Assembly (NCBI GenBank): GCA_003134855.1
Contig: PLCS01000010.1
Span: 124,001-188,000, forward strand
DNA length: 64,000 nucleotides
Source of the DNA: Acidobacteriaceae bacterium
GTDB lineage: Bacteria; Acidobacteriota; Terriglobia; Terriglobales; Acidobacteriaceae
Reading direction: 5' to 3'
Position 1 is the stretch's first letter; every line of letters begins with the position of its first letter. Below are positions 20,022 to 28,899 of the stretch, in pieces. The notes beneath the pieces are model-generated. The model searched no databases. It was not told where the DNA came from and was given only the letters and a program-made list of their open reading frames with translations. The position numbers and the translations under genes were made by a program.

Positions 20022-20450
20022 ATAAGAGCGTCGCATCGAAGCATCTTCGCCAACGTAGCGGTTTGTGCCTTGCTCATGACCGCAACCGCACCGGCAAACG
20101 CCCAGTCGAGCACCCCCATCGGTGGTGTTACCAATTCCGACGTGGTATGGATCGGCGTTGCAGTAGCCGTCATAGGCGCGGGGGTCGGCATCGGCCTCTT
20201 TTACGCCGTTCATCATGGCCAGTCTCTTAGCGGCTGCGCTGTTTCAGGTTCCAGTGGCCTCGAACTTCAGAACCGTGGCAATCAGCAGACCTATGCCCTT
20301 GTCGGAGAAGTAGCCGGCATCAAGCCTGGAGATCGCGTCCGCGTCTCAGGCAAAAAGGCAAAGAAGAGCGACGGCAGCGCCCAGCAGTTCGTGGTGGAGA
20401 AGCTGACCAGGGACTACGGTGCTTGCAAAGTTCAGCCGGCGGCGCCGTAG
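20022..20450 (+). CDS. Small secreted hypothetical protein, probable non-canonical ATA start
   Basis: SD AAGGAGG at 20009-20015, 6-nt spacer, then ATA; (M)RASHRSIFANVAVCALLMTATAPANA-Q is a complete signal peptide in frame with ORF 20070..20450. Confidence 0.65.
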   Translation: MRASHRSIFANVAVCALLMTATAPANAQSSTPIGGVTNSDVVWIGVAVAVIGAGVGIGLFYAVHHGQSLSGCAVSGSSGLELQNRGNQQTYALVGEVAGIKPGDRVRVSGKKAKKSDGSAQQFVVEKLTRDYGACKVQPAAP

Positions 20451-20569
20451 ACCGGAACGTTGTTCTGTGTGGTCCCGATTCAGCTTGGTGAGTGTGCCTC
20501 GAAATTTGTGCCAAGCCAGCCCGCTCTGCCGGGTAGTGGAACCAAGTGGCCGTATAATCGTCTGGGACT

Positions 20570-21271
20570 ATGGTTCGTGACGGGTACATCTACGGTGTGA
20601 GCTTGCTGGCAGTGGCGGTTGTGCTGGCGTGGGCCACGGGCAACTGGGCGTGGAGCATCGCGCCGGTGCTCCTGGCGGCGTTTTTTCTCTGGTTCTTCCG
20701 CGATCCCGAGCGGACGATTCCATCGGAGCCGGGGCTGATTGTCTCACCCGGAGATGGCCTGGTGACCGAAACGGCCGTTATTGACACCCCCCAGGGGCAG
20801 CGGCAGCGGATCAGCATCTTCCTCAGCGTCTTCGATGTGCATGTGAACCGCTCGCCGATCGCCGGTGTCCTGGCCAGCGTGCGCTATCAGAAGGGCCAGT
20901 ACCTGAACGCGATGAACCAGGCCTCGGCCGACCAGAATGAGCAGAACATCGTGACCGTGCAGGGCGGTGGATACGAGGTCACCTTCAAGCAGATCGCCGG
21001 CCTGCTGGCCCGGCGCATCGTCTTCAACCTCAAGGAGGGCGGCTGGGTGGATCGCGGCCAGCGGGTGGGCCTCATCAAGTTCGGTTCCCGTGTGAACGTG
21101 ATTTTGCCGGCAGAAGCGGAACTGTGCGTGAAGGTGGGCCAGCGCGTCAAAGGCGGCTCCAGCGTGCTGGCCGCCATGGCGGACGCGGAGATGGCGTCGT
21201 TTGTGTCAAGCGTGAAGAAGACCATTAGCGCCAGCGTGCAGCCCGGTGAGCCCCAAGGAGACCGCCCGTGA
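20570..21271 (+). CDS. psd: Phosphatidylserine decarboxylase family protein
   Basis: [38 protein letters not shown]. Confidence 0.93.
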   Translation: MVRDGYIYGVSLLAVAVVLAWATGNWAWSIAPVLLAAFFLWFFRDPERTIPSEPGLIVSPGDGLVTETAVIDTPQGQRQRISIFLSVFDVHVNRSPIAGVLASVRYQKGQYLNAMNQASADQNEQNIVTVQGGGYEVTFKQIAGLLARRIVFNLKEGGWVDRGQRVGLIKFGSRVNVILPAEAELCVKVGQRVKGGSSVLAAMADAEMASFVSSVKKTISASVQPGEPQGDRP

Positions 21272-22179
21272 ACCAAACCGATGCCTCACTCGCCAAGGCC
21301 AGAGCACAGGCGCGGCTGCGTCGCGGAATGTTCCTGCTGCCTTCGCTGTTCACCGTGGGCAACATCGCCGCCGGCTACGTTTCCATCACCCAGACCATGG
21401 CGGCCCTCACCGGCATCGGCGACGTGCATCAGCACTTGGATTGGGCGGCCATCGCCATTCTGATCGCCATCCCCCTGGACTCGCTGGACGGCCGCATCGC
21501 CCGCATGACCAACACGTGCAGCGACTTTGGCAAGGAACTGGACTCACTGGCCGACGCGATTACCTTCGGCGTGGCGCCCAGCCTGCTGGCGCTGATCTGG
21601 GGCTTTCACTTTTTATCTGATGCGATCAATCCGCAGATGCATGAGAATTTGCTTCACGCCGGAGCCTTCATTTGCTTTCTCTTTCTCATCGGCGGGGTCT
21701 CGCGGCTGGCACGCTTCAATATCAGCCACGACGCGCAGCCGCGCAATCCTGGGCGGCCGGACCGGAAGTACTTTGTGGGCATGCCCATACCAGCGGCGGC
21801 GGGTTTGCTGGCCGCCAGCGTTCATTTCTGCGGCGGCTATCCGGTGATGGAGTGGTGGGTGGCGCTGATCTGGCTGGCTCTGGTAGGCACAAGCGGCTTC
21901 CTGATGGTCAGCACCTGGAGGTTCTGGTCCGGCAAGGAACTCAGCTTCTCCCGCCGTCATCCATACCAGATCCTGATTTTCATCTCGATTGTGCTCTTCC
22001 TGATCCTCAAGTTTTCCCAGGGGGTGCTCTTCACGCTGGCTCTGGTTTATATGTTCAGCGGCATCTGGGCGCGGGCGGCATATTCGTGGTCGTGGCGGCG
22101 GCGCTGGCGGTCGACCGGCGCGATCGCCTCTCTGCCCGAGGCAGCCACAATCGAATCGGAGCCGCTGAAGCGGCCGTAG
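21268..22179 (+). CDS. pssA: CDP-diacylglycerol--serine O-phosphatidyltransferase
   Basis: [35 protein letters not shown]-alcohol phosphotransferase motif; multiple TMs. Confidence 0.95.
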   Translation: MNQTDASLAKARAQARLRRGMFLLPSLFTVGNIAAGYVSITQTMAALTGIGDVHQHLDWAAIAILIAIPLDSLDGRIARMTNTCSDFGKELDSLADAITFGVAPSLLALIWGFHFLSDAINPQMHENLLHAGAFICFLFLIGGVSRLARFNISHDAQPRNPGRPDRKYFVGMPIPAAAGLLAASVHFCGGYPVMEWWVALIWLALVGTSGFLMVSTWRFWSGKELSFSRRHPYQILIFISIVLFLILKFSQGVLFTLALVYMFSGIWARAAYSWSWRRRWRSTGAIASLPEAATIESEPLKRP

Positions 22180-22216
22180 TCTTCGCTATTGGACCATCCA
22201 AACCAAAGGAACGCCT

Positions 22217-23242
22217 GTGTACAAGATCGCCATTGCCGGAGCCTCAACCCTGGTGGGCCGGGAGTTGAAGGAAGCCCTGTCGGAGTCGCCACTGGCGGCG
22301 GACCACTTCGTGCTACTGGACGAGGAGGAGACTGAGGGCCAGTTGGACCAGGTGGGCGACGAGATCACCTTCGTCCAGGCCATCGCACCCGACGCCTTTA
22401 ACCGCGTGGACTTCACCTTCTTCTGCGGCACGGAGGATCTGACCCGCAAGCACTGGCGCTCGGCGCTGCGCGCGGGTTCCACGGTCCTCGACCTCAGCGG
22501 CGCTCTCGACCAGGAGCCGGGTGTAATCGTCCGCGCCCCTTGGCTCAGCTCCGAGGCGGCTGCCGTTGACCTGTTTACCCCCGCCGTGGTCCCGGCAAAC
22601 CCCGCGGCGCTGGCGCTGGCGCTGCTGCTGGAAAGGCTGCAACAGGCCGCCCCAGTGCGCAGCGCCTTCGCCACGCTGCTGCTGCCGGCCAGCGAGTTTG
22701 GCCGCGCCGCGCTGGACGAGCTTCATCAGCAGACCGTGAGCCTGCTCAGCTTCCAGGGGATTCCGCGCGAGCTCTACGACACGCAGGCGGCCTATAACCT
22801 GCTGGCCGGCCTGGGAGAAGCCGCCAAGGTCAGCCTGGGCGCGGTCGATGCGCGGATTCGCCGCCAGTACGCCGCACTCTCCCAAGGCCGCTGGCCCGCG
22901 CTGGCTCTGCAAGTCATCTCCTCGCCGGTCTTTCACGGCCACACCTTCTCGATTGCCATCGAGCTGGAGCGGCCAGTGGAGATTGCCGCACTGGAAGAGG
23001 CTATGAGCGGCGGCCATGTGGACCTGGTCCTCGAAGAGACCGATTCTCCCTCGAACCTGGCCGCCACCGGCCAGAACGACGTACTGGTGCGCCTGCGGCC
23101 CGAACTGGACGCGCGCAATTCCAGCCTGGTCTCCCGCCTGTGGCTGTGGGCCGCATCGGACAACCTGCGCATACAGGCACAGAATGCCGTCGAGTGCGCC
23201 CTGGATCTGCGTCGCCTCAGGCCGCAAGGGACGGTGCAGTAA
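22217..23242 (+). CDS. Asd/ArgC-type semialdehyde dehydrogenase-like protein lacking the catalytic Cys motif
   Basis: IAGASTLVGRELKEAL..., FTFFCGTEDLTRKHWRSALRAGSTVLDLSGAL, C-terminal SSPVFHGHTFSIAIELERPV dimerisation-type segment. Confidence 0.75.
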   Translation: MYKIAIAGASTLVGRELKEALSESPLAADHFVLLDEEETEGQLDQVGDEITFVQAIAPDAFNRVDFTFFCGTEDLTRKHWRSALRAGSTVLDLSGALDQEPGVIVRAPWLSSEAAAVDLFTPAVVPANPAALALALLLERLQQAAPVRSAFATLLLPASEFGRAALDELHQQTVSLLSFQGIPRELYDTQAAYNLLAGLGEAAKVSLGAVDARIRRQYAALSQGRWPALALQVISSPVFHGHTFSIAIELERPVEIAALEEAMSGGHVDLVLEETDSPSNLAATGQNDVLVRLRPELDARNSSLVSRLWLWAASDNLRIQAQNAVECALDLRRLRPQGTVQ

Positions 23243-23269
23243 GATCTCCTGCTTCGCTTTCGGTGTGCC

Positions 23270-24628
23270 CTACGGCTTCGCGGCCAGCTTGGGCGGGTCG
23301 GTGATGTACTCGTCGCCAATGCGCGCGAGCAGCAGGGCGCGGCGGTCGGTGAGCAGCTTCAGCCGGTTGGTCGCGTCGATGAACTCCTGCTTTTGCGCGG
23401 CGGTCAGCGGCGTTGCCGGAGTGCTCATTTTGGTCAGCTCATCCAGGCGCGCCTGCAGGCGTGGCAACTCGCGGTCGATCAGGATGGGATGAATCACCGG
23501 CGTTTTGGCGCGGCCCCGTGCCAGCTCATTGCGGTTGTTCTCGCCCCATACGGGCAGAACGCCCACGTGGCCCAGCTCGACGCGCACCCCGGCCGGCCCG
23601 TAATCCTTGCGGACGGCGGAAAACAGCCCGATCATCTCGTCGCGCGGATCGCCATTTTTGTCCGGCATCAGTCCGTCCACATAGGTGCGCGACTGGTTGG
23701 AGAGGAAATTGCCCAGCGAATAGAAGATGACCGCATCGCGTCCGTCGGCGGTGCGGTACGTCTCCACCGGCTGCAAAACGTGCGGATGGTGGCCGACGAT
23801 CACCGCGGCCCCGGCCTCCAGCATCTTGTGCGCGGTCTCTACGTCCTCGGGCCGAGGCGCGGGCGCATACTCCGTGCCCCAGTGAATCGAAACCACCAGC
23901 AGATCGCACTTGAGCCGCGCCTGCCTGATCGCTTCCAGAGCACCGGCTTCGTCCATTCCCGGCGCGCCGCCCGACTCGCCCGGATAGGGAAAGAAGTTCA
24001 CATGCGGCAGCTCGTCCTTGTCGGGATTGCGGCCGCCGTTGAGCCAGCGCGTCATCCCCAGCCAGCCGACTTTGATGCCATTGGCCTCAACGATCACCGG
24101 CTGCCAGGCCTGCTGCGCCGTGTCGCCTGAGCCGACAAAGAGCAGCCCCTGCTCGCGCAGATGCTCGCGCGTCTCGGCAAAGCCGGCCCAGCCCTGGTCC
24201 ATCACATGGTTGTTGGCGAAGGAAACCATCTTGATGCCGTTGGCCTTGAGCGCGTCAATCAAAGCGATGGGCGCATCGAAGAGGAAGGGCTTCGACCCGC
24301 GCGAGTGCGCCGGCGCCACCGGAGTTTCCAGATTCACGAAGCCGAAGTCGGCGTGCTGGAAGACGTCGGCGACATCGGAGAAGAGCGCGCCCCATCCCGC
24401 TGAGCCGTCCCCGGCAGCGGCGGCTGCGGCGCGAACCGGCTCGTGCGGAATCACATCGCCGGCGACGGCAAAGTTCACCTGGGCCAGCTCGTGCGGATAA
24501 GGCACTTGAGCCGCCGCCGAACGGCTTGTACGATAGCCGAGCAGCAGCGCCGCGCCGATGGCCACGACGGCCAGAAGCAATGCGCCGGCTCCGGCCAGCC
24601 ATCCGTGCCTGCGACTCGTCCAGTTCAT
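23270..24628 (-). CDS. CapA family (PgsA-type) metallophosphatase
   Basis: VNFAVAGDVIPHEP, FGFVNLETPVA, SFANNHVMDQGW, VSIHWGTEYAPAP, GHHPHVLQPVE. Confidence 0.93.
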   Translation of the reverse strand: MNWTSRRHGWLAGAGALLLAVVAIGAALLLGYRTSRSAAAQVPYPHELAQVNFAVAGDVIPHEPVRAAAAAAGDGSAGWGALFSDVADVFQHADFGFVNLETPVAPAHSRGSKPFLFDAPIALIDALKANGIKMVSFANNHVMDQGWAGFAETREHLREQGLLFVGSGDTAQQAWQPVIVEANGIKVGWLGMTRWLNGGRNPDKDELPHVNFFPYPGESGGAPGMDEAGALEAIRQARLKCDLLVVSIHWGTEYAPAPRPEDVETAHKMLEAGAAVIVGHHPHVLQPVETYRTADGRDAVIFYSLGNFLSNQSRTYVDGLMPDKNGDPRDEMIGLFSAVRKDYGPAGVRVELGHVGVLPVWGENNRNELARGRAKTPVIHPILIDRELPRLQARLDELTKMSTPATPLTAAQKQEFIDATNRLKLLTDRRALLLARIGDEYITDPPKLAAKP

Positions 24629-24829
24629 TGCCTGCGCCAATTCAGACCTCGTCCTTGCAGCAAATGGAATGCAATCAGCATACAGGTTCACCGGGGAGCG
24701 TAGTCAGGAAAAGCAGGTCATGGAACCAGCCAAATCCCGAAGGCTGTGAGCCGCATGGAGCGAACTGCGAAGATCCGGTTTGCCGGAGCGCTCTGAAATC
24801 CGCTCCGGGAACGCATTACAATCAATCCA

Positions 24830-25435
24830 ATGACTATCCACGCCCAGCAATTGCTTTCGATTCTCGCCCGCTTGAGCTTCCGCCTCGGCCAGTTCAAGCT
24901 CTCCTCCGGCGGCACCAGCGACTACTATGTTGACTGCCGCACCACCACCCTCCATGCCGAGGGCGGACGCCTCACCGGCCACGCCATCCTTGAACTGCTG
25001 GAAGAGCACGGCATTGAGGCCGAGGCCGTCGGCGGACTCACGCTTGGCGCGGACCCCATCGTCTCCAACGTGGCCACCGCCAGCGCCTGGCGCGCGCAAT
25101 CGAAGCCGGGAGCGCCGCTGCTGCACGGATTTCTGGTCCGCAAGGCGGAGAAGGCGCACGGCACCGGCCGCCGCATTGAAGGCTTCAACAGTCCCGGTGC
25201 GCGCGTGGTCATCGTGGACGACGTCTGCACCACCGGCGCCTCTACCATCAACGCCATCGAAGCCGCACGCGAGGCCGGCATGACGGTCGCCGCCGTGGTC
25301 TGCATCGTGGAGCGCGAGGAAGCCAACGGCCGCCCTGCCGTCGAAGCTGCCGCTGCCGGTGTGCCCTTTCTCTGCCTTTTCACAGCCGAACAGGTCCGCG
25401 CCGAGCACGTCAGTCAGATCGCGAAGACGATATAG
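24830..25435 (+). CDS. pyrE: Orotate phosphoribosyltransferase
   Basis: FKLSSGGTSDYYVDCRTTTL, RVVIVDDVCTTGASTINAIEAAREAG. Confidence 0.95.
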   Translation: MTIHAQQLLSILARLSFRLGQFKLSSGGTSDYYVDCRTTTLHAEGGRLTGHAILELLEEHGIEAEAVGGLTLGADPIVSNVATASAWRAQSKPGAPLLHGFLVRKAEKAHGTGRRIEGFNSPGARVVIVDDVCTTGASTINAIEAAREAGMTVAAVVCIVEREEANGRPAVEAAAAGVPFLCLFTAEQVRAEHVSQIAKTI

Positions 25436-25473
25436 TTCGCGGGAAAACGCGAAGCAGTAATCCGGTAATAGCA

Positions 25474-25518
25474 GAAGGCCCGGCGGAGCAGGTCAAAGAA
25501 CCTGCTCCGCCGGGCCTT
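25474..25518. terminator. Bidirectional intrinsic-terminator-like hairpin between convergent pyrE and GH30 gene
   Basis: gaaggcccggcggagcaggt-caaaga-acctgctccgccgggccttc, about 20-bp perfect stem. Confidence 0.85.
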
Positions 25519-25646
25519 CCGTGGCTAGTTGACCGTGCAGGCCGTTCTGTTGAGCAGGAACGCCGCGGGTATTGAGTTGGTGGCGCCGTTCCAGGTAAGG
25601 TTGAAGTACACGCCGGACTTACTGCAGCCGCTGCTGCTGGACGCAG

Positions 25647-27509
25647 CTACGTCACGGTGATGACGAAGGTCTTCGTGCTCTTTACCCCGCTGGTGTTGGT
25701 GTAAGTCGCCACAAAGGTGTTGGTACCGGTGCTCAGCGGAATATTGTCGATCTCGCGCGAGGTGGAAGTGAAGCCGTTGGGGCCGGTCCAGCTCCACGAT
25801 CCGCCGCTGAGTGGCTGCGGTCCAAGGTCCACCGCAGTGCCGCGGGCTACCGAGATACTGGATTCTTGCACCCAGCCGGTGCTGGCGGTGTAAATGTAAG
25901 GCACGATCGCGGTGCCCGCGCCGGGTGCGGTAACGGTGAACGCCTGAGTGCTCTTGGCCCCGCAGCTGTTGGTGTAAGTGGCCGTATAGACGTTAGCGCC
26001 CGCGCTCAGCGCGATGTTGTCGATCTCGCGCGAGGTCGAGGTGAAACCGTTGGGGCCGGTCCAGCTCCATGATCCGCCGCTGGTCGGCTGCGGGCCCAGG
26101 TCCACCGCCGTGGAGGTGGAACTCACGGTTGCAGAGGATTCCTGCGTCCAGGTTCCGCTCACGGAGATATACGGAGTGATCGCGGTGGGCGTGCAGCTGC
26201 CGCCGCCGGTTCCCACGAACGTTGTGATGCTCTGCCCCGGCAACGAGTACGTGAATGCGTCGTTCGAAACGCCAACCGCGCCCAGCTGAGCCAACTGGTT
26301 GGAAGCCGAGGTCTGGTAAGGTGTAACCGAGGTCACGGTCGCGCCCGATATGTCAAAGGTAATGTTTGAGGAGCCGCCATTCGAATTGATGGCTACGATC
26401 ACATAGTTGTTGTTTCCCTTGTAAGACGTGACGTAGACGCCGCTGGTGGGGTTGTAGTTGGCTCCAGTCATCACGTAACCCGGTCTCACAAACTTCGAGT
26501 ACTGGCCCAGGGCATAGGCATCCAAATTCGGGCTGTTTCCGTTCAGCAACAGGGGTGTCCACCAATAGACATAGGCGTTGTACTGCGCCACCGCCATCGA
26601 TTGGTGATACAGCTCGGCTGCCGCGATGGCATCGCTGATGGAAGGCTGGGCAGCTCCATTCGCAGGCGTATAGGTGACCTCGGTCATCCACACATCCTTG
26701 CCCTTGTTCTTGGCATTGGTGTAGTAGAACGGATTGACTCCGTAGTTGTGGCCGGCGACGATCGATACGTGGCCCACCGCATTGGAATCATTCAGCGTCG
26801 GATCGGACTCGTTGAGATTGTAGCTGTCCGACTCCGGCATCATCAGCTTGGTGTTGATCTTGCCGCCTTCCTGCGCGATCCAGGCATCCATCTGCGCGCC
26901 GGAATACCCGCAGGACTCGTAGCTGGGAAGAAAGTCCGGCTCGTTCTGCACGGAGATGGCGTAGAGATTCACGCCGCCGGCCTTCTCGTAAGCGATGAAC
27001 GCGTTCAGATAGTTGGCAAAGTTGTCGTAGTCGGCGGTGTTCAGCGTACCGTCGTCGACGCTGCCATTGCTCTTCCAGACCGCCGGCGGGGTCCACGGCG
27101 TGGCGAAGACGATGACCTGTGAATTGATGGACTGCGCTTGTTGCGCATTGGACCGTTCGGTCGCCCAGTTGGAGCCGCCGGTGGTGGAGCTGGGATCGAT
27201 GCGGGAGCGCAGGATGGTGAGGCCGACTTGGCCCGCGCCGACGCCAAACAGGTTGTTGGCCTGAGTCGAGTTCAGCACCGGCTGCCAAGCCGTCGAAGTG
27301 CCGAATCCGCGGATCGTCTGGTAGGTGGTGCCAAAGTTAATGGCATCGGTCTGCGCGCTGGCCACGGCTGAAGCCAGCAGGATAGTGGATGCAACAATAC
27401 TTGCTAGTCGAATATTCATGATCAACCTACTCCTTGTTGAGCTGTCAAGTGGAGGGATGAAGCCAAAAGGTGCGCACGACTCCCTGTAGACGCACATCAA
27501 GCGCCTCAA
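25647..27509 (-). CDS. Secreted GH30-family glycoside hydrolase (glucuronoarabinoxylanase-like) with two tandem C-terminal Ig-like repeats; start probably near 27419 (MNIRLASIVAS)
   Basis: INFGTTYQTIRGFGTSTAW, YAISVQNEPDFLPSYESCGYSG (acid/base), KDVWMTEVTY (nucleophile). Confidence 0.88.
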   Translation of the reverse strand: MRRLMCVYRESCAPFGFIPPLDSSTRSRLIMNIRLASIVASTILLASAVASAQTDAINFGTTYQTIRGFGTSTAWQPVLNSTQANNLFGVGAGQVGLTILRSRIDPSSTTGGSNWATERSNAQQAQSINSQVIVFATPWTPPAVWKSNGSVDDGTLNTADYDNFANYLNAFIAYEKAGGVNLYAISVQNEPDFLPSYESCGYSGAQMDAWIAQEGGKINTKLMMPESDSYNLNESDPTLNDSNAVGHVSIVAGHNYGVNPFYYTNAKNKGKDVWMTEVTYTPANGAAQPSISDAIAAAELYHQSMAVAQYNAYVYWWTPLLLNGNSPNLDAYALGQYSKFVRPGYVMTGANYNPTSGVYVTSYKGNNNYVIVAINSNGGSSNITFDISGATVTSVTPYQTSASNQLAQLGAVGVSNDAFTYSLPGQSITTFVGTGGGSCTPTAITPYISVSGTWTQESSATVSSTSTAVDLGPQPTSGGSWSWTGPNGFTSTSREIDNIALSAGANVYTATYTNSCGAKSTQAFTVTAPGAGTAIVPYIYTASTGWVQESSISVARGTAVDLGPQPLSGGSWSWTGPNGFTSTSREIDNIPLSTGTNTFVATYTNTSGVKSTKTFVITVT

Positions 27510-27774
27510 GCGTCATCCTGTGATCGAACTGGTCTTCCTTCTTTCCTGTGGGCGGCCTGAGCTTGGCGCTACCTCGGGAGGGTGAGGCTGGCCGCAGTGC
27601 AGTCCATTTGCTGACTGCGCGGTGATAGTACATCAATGAAGCAACGGCGCACAACACTTTTTCCACAGGATAATTTGGTTGTATCTCCCCCCTTTTGTCC
27701 CAGCCAGTTACCCTTTCTTCCTGTCCGCATTCGCAGTCGCGCATCTCCCTTTTTATTTAATCCGCTCCCGCCAA

Positions 27775-27810
27775 ACAAAAGACTCCGGCAGTATTGCCGG
27801 AGTCTTTTGT
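27775..27810. terminator. Intrinsic-terminator-like hairpin downstream of OmpA gene
   Basis: acaaaagactccggca-gtat-tgccggagtcttttgt. Confidence 0.85.
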
Positions 27811-27842
27811 TCGCTTAGCGCAGATTTGAACCGAAGGTTCCC

Positions 27843-28568
27843 CTATCGCATAGCCGCCGTCTGTGTCGGCACATCGCCCGCATTTGCATTCGACAGCAGC
27901 CGCACTTCTACGCGCCGGTTTTGCTTGCGTCCTTCGGCGGTGGTGTTCGGAGCCACTTCCTTATCCTTGCCGATGCCGATCAGGTAGAACCGGTGTGCGG
28001 GAATCTCGTACTTTGCCGCAAGGTACTGCACCACCGCATCAGCGCGCCGCTGGCTCAGTTCATAGTTGTACTGCGCCGGCCCGGTCGCATCGGTCCCGCC
28101 CGTGACTTCCAGGATGAAGCCCTTCGCCGAGGCGATCTGCTCGGCAAAGCCGTCCAGTTCCGCGCGATCATCGTTGGTCAGTACCGCCTTGTCGAAGCCG
28201 AAGGTCACCGCAACATTGCCGATCGGCTTGTAATCGTCCAGCCCCTTCACCACGCTCTCCAGCGAGTCGGCGCGATGCACCGCCAAGCCGGCCGTTGTGT
28301 TGGCGTCGCCGGCGGCCTTGGCCGCGCCCTGCGCATTCTGATTGGCCGAGTCGGCCGCGCCCTGCGCCTGAGTGATCCCCGCCTGCGCCCGGTCGTCCAC
28401 ATCGTGCATCTGCCGGTTGTTGGCTGCCGTCTTGCTGTCCAATTGATTGGCCTGATCCACCAGCGGCGCCGTCTGGTTGCGCACATAGTTCTTAGTTGCG
28501 CATCCCGTCGCGCCCACTACAGCCAACCCCGCCGCCAAACTCAACACACCAAACCGATATGCGTTCAT
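27843..28568 (-). CDS. OmpA family outer-membrane lipoprotein
   Basis: Lipobox-like GATGCATKN; NVAVTFGFDKAVLTNDDRAELDGFA; OmpA C-domain SQRRADAVVQYLAAKYEIPAHRFYLIGIGKDKEV...GRKQNRRVEVRL. Confidence 0.9.
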   Translation of the reverse strand: MNAYRFGVLSLAAGLAVVGATGCATKNYVRNQTAPLVDQANQLDSKTAANNRQMHDVDDRAQAGITQAQGAADSANQNAQGAAKAAGDANTTAGLAVHRADSLESVVKGLDDYKPIGNVAVTFGFDKAVLTNDDRAELDGFAEQIASAKGFILEVTGGTDATGPAQYNYELSQRRADAVVQYLAAKYEIPAHRFYLIGIGKDKEVAPNTTAEGRKQNRRVEVRLLSNANAGDVPTQTAAMR

Positions 28569-28784
28569 ATTGTTCCTTTCTCCGCTTCGCTGCTTGCCGT
28601 ACAGCCAATCCGCCGGCCAAGCTGGCTTTTCCCTGTCGCCTTGTGGAGTGCATTCGCGGGGCCAAACGCCCATACCCCTTCAATGCTCTGAAAACAAGCG
28701 CCTTGCGGCCCAACCTCCGGCGGCTTTCGCGCGCGCCGACCGTGTACTTTTTACGCGAACCGGTAAGGAATGCTTGACGCAAGA

Positions 28785-28864
28785 GAGCTTCTAGCCTTTA
28801 GCTTCTAGCCATTAGCTTTCTCAAGCGGAAGGCTAGAGGCTAGAAGCTAGGAGCTGGAAGCTGT
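28785..28864. repeat. AGCTTCTAGC-type intergenic hairpin repeat
   Basis: gagcttctagcctttagcttctagccattagctttctcaagcggaaggctagaggctagaagctaggagctggaagctg. Confidence 0.75.
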
Positions 28865-28899
28865 TCCCGCTATCCTAGAAGCTGGCCACGCGCCCGCCC

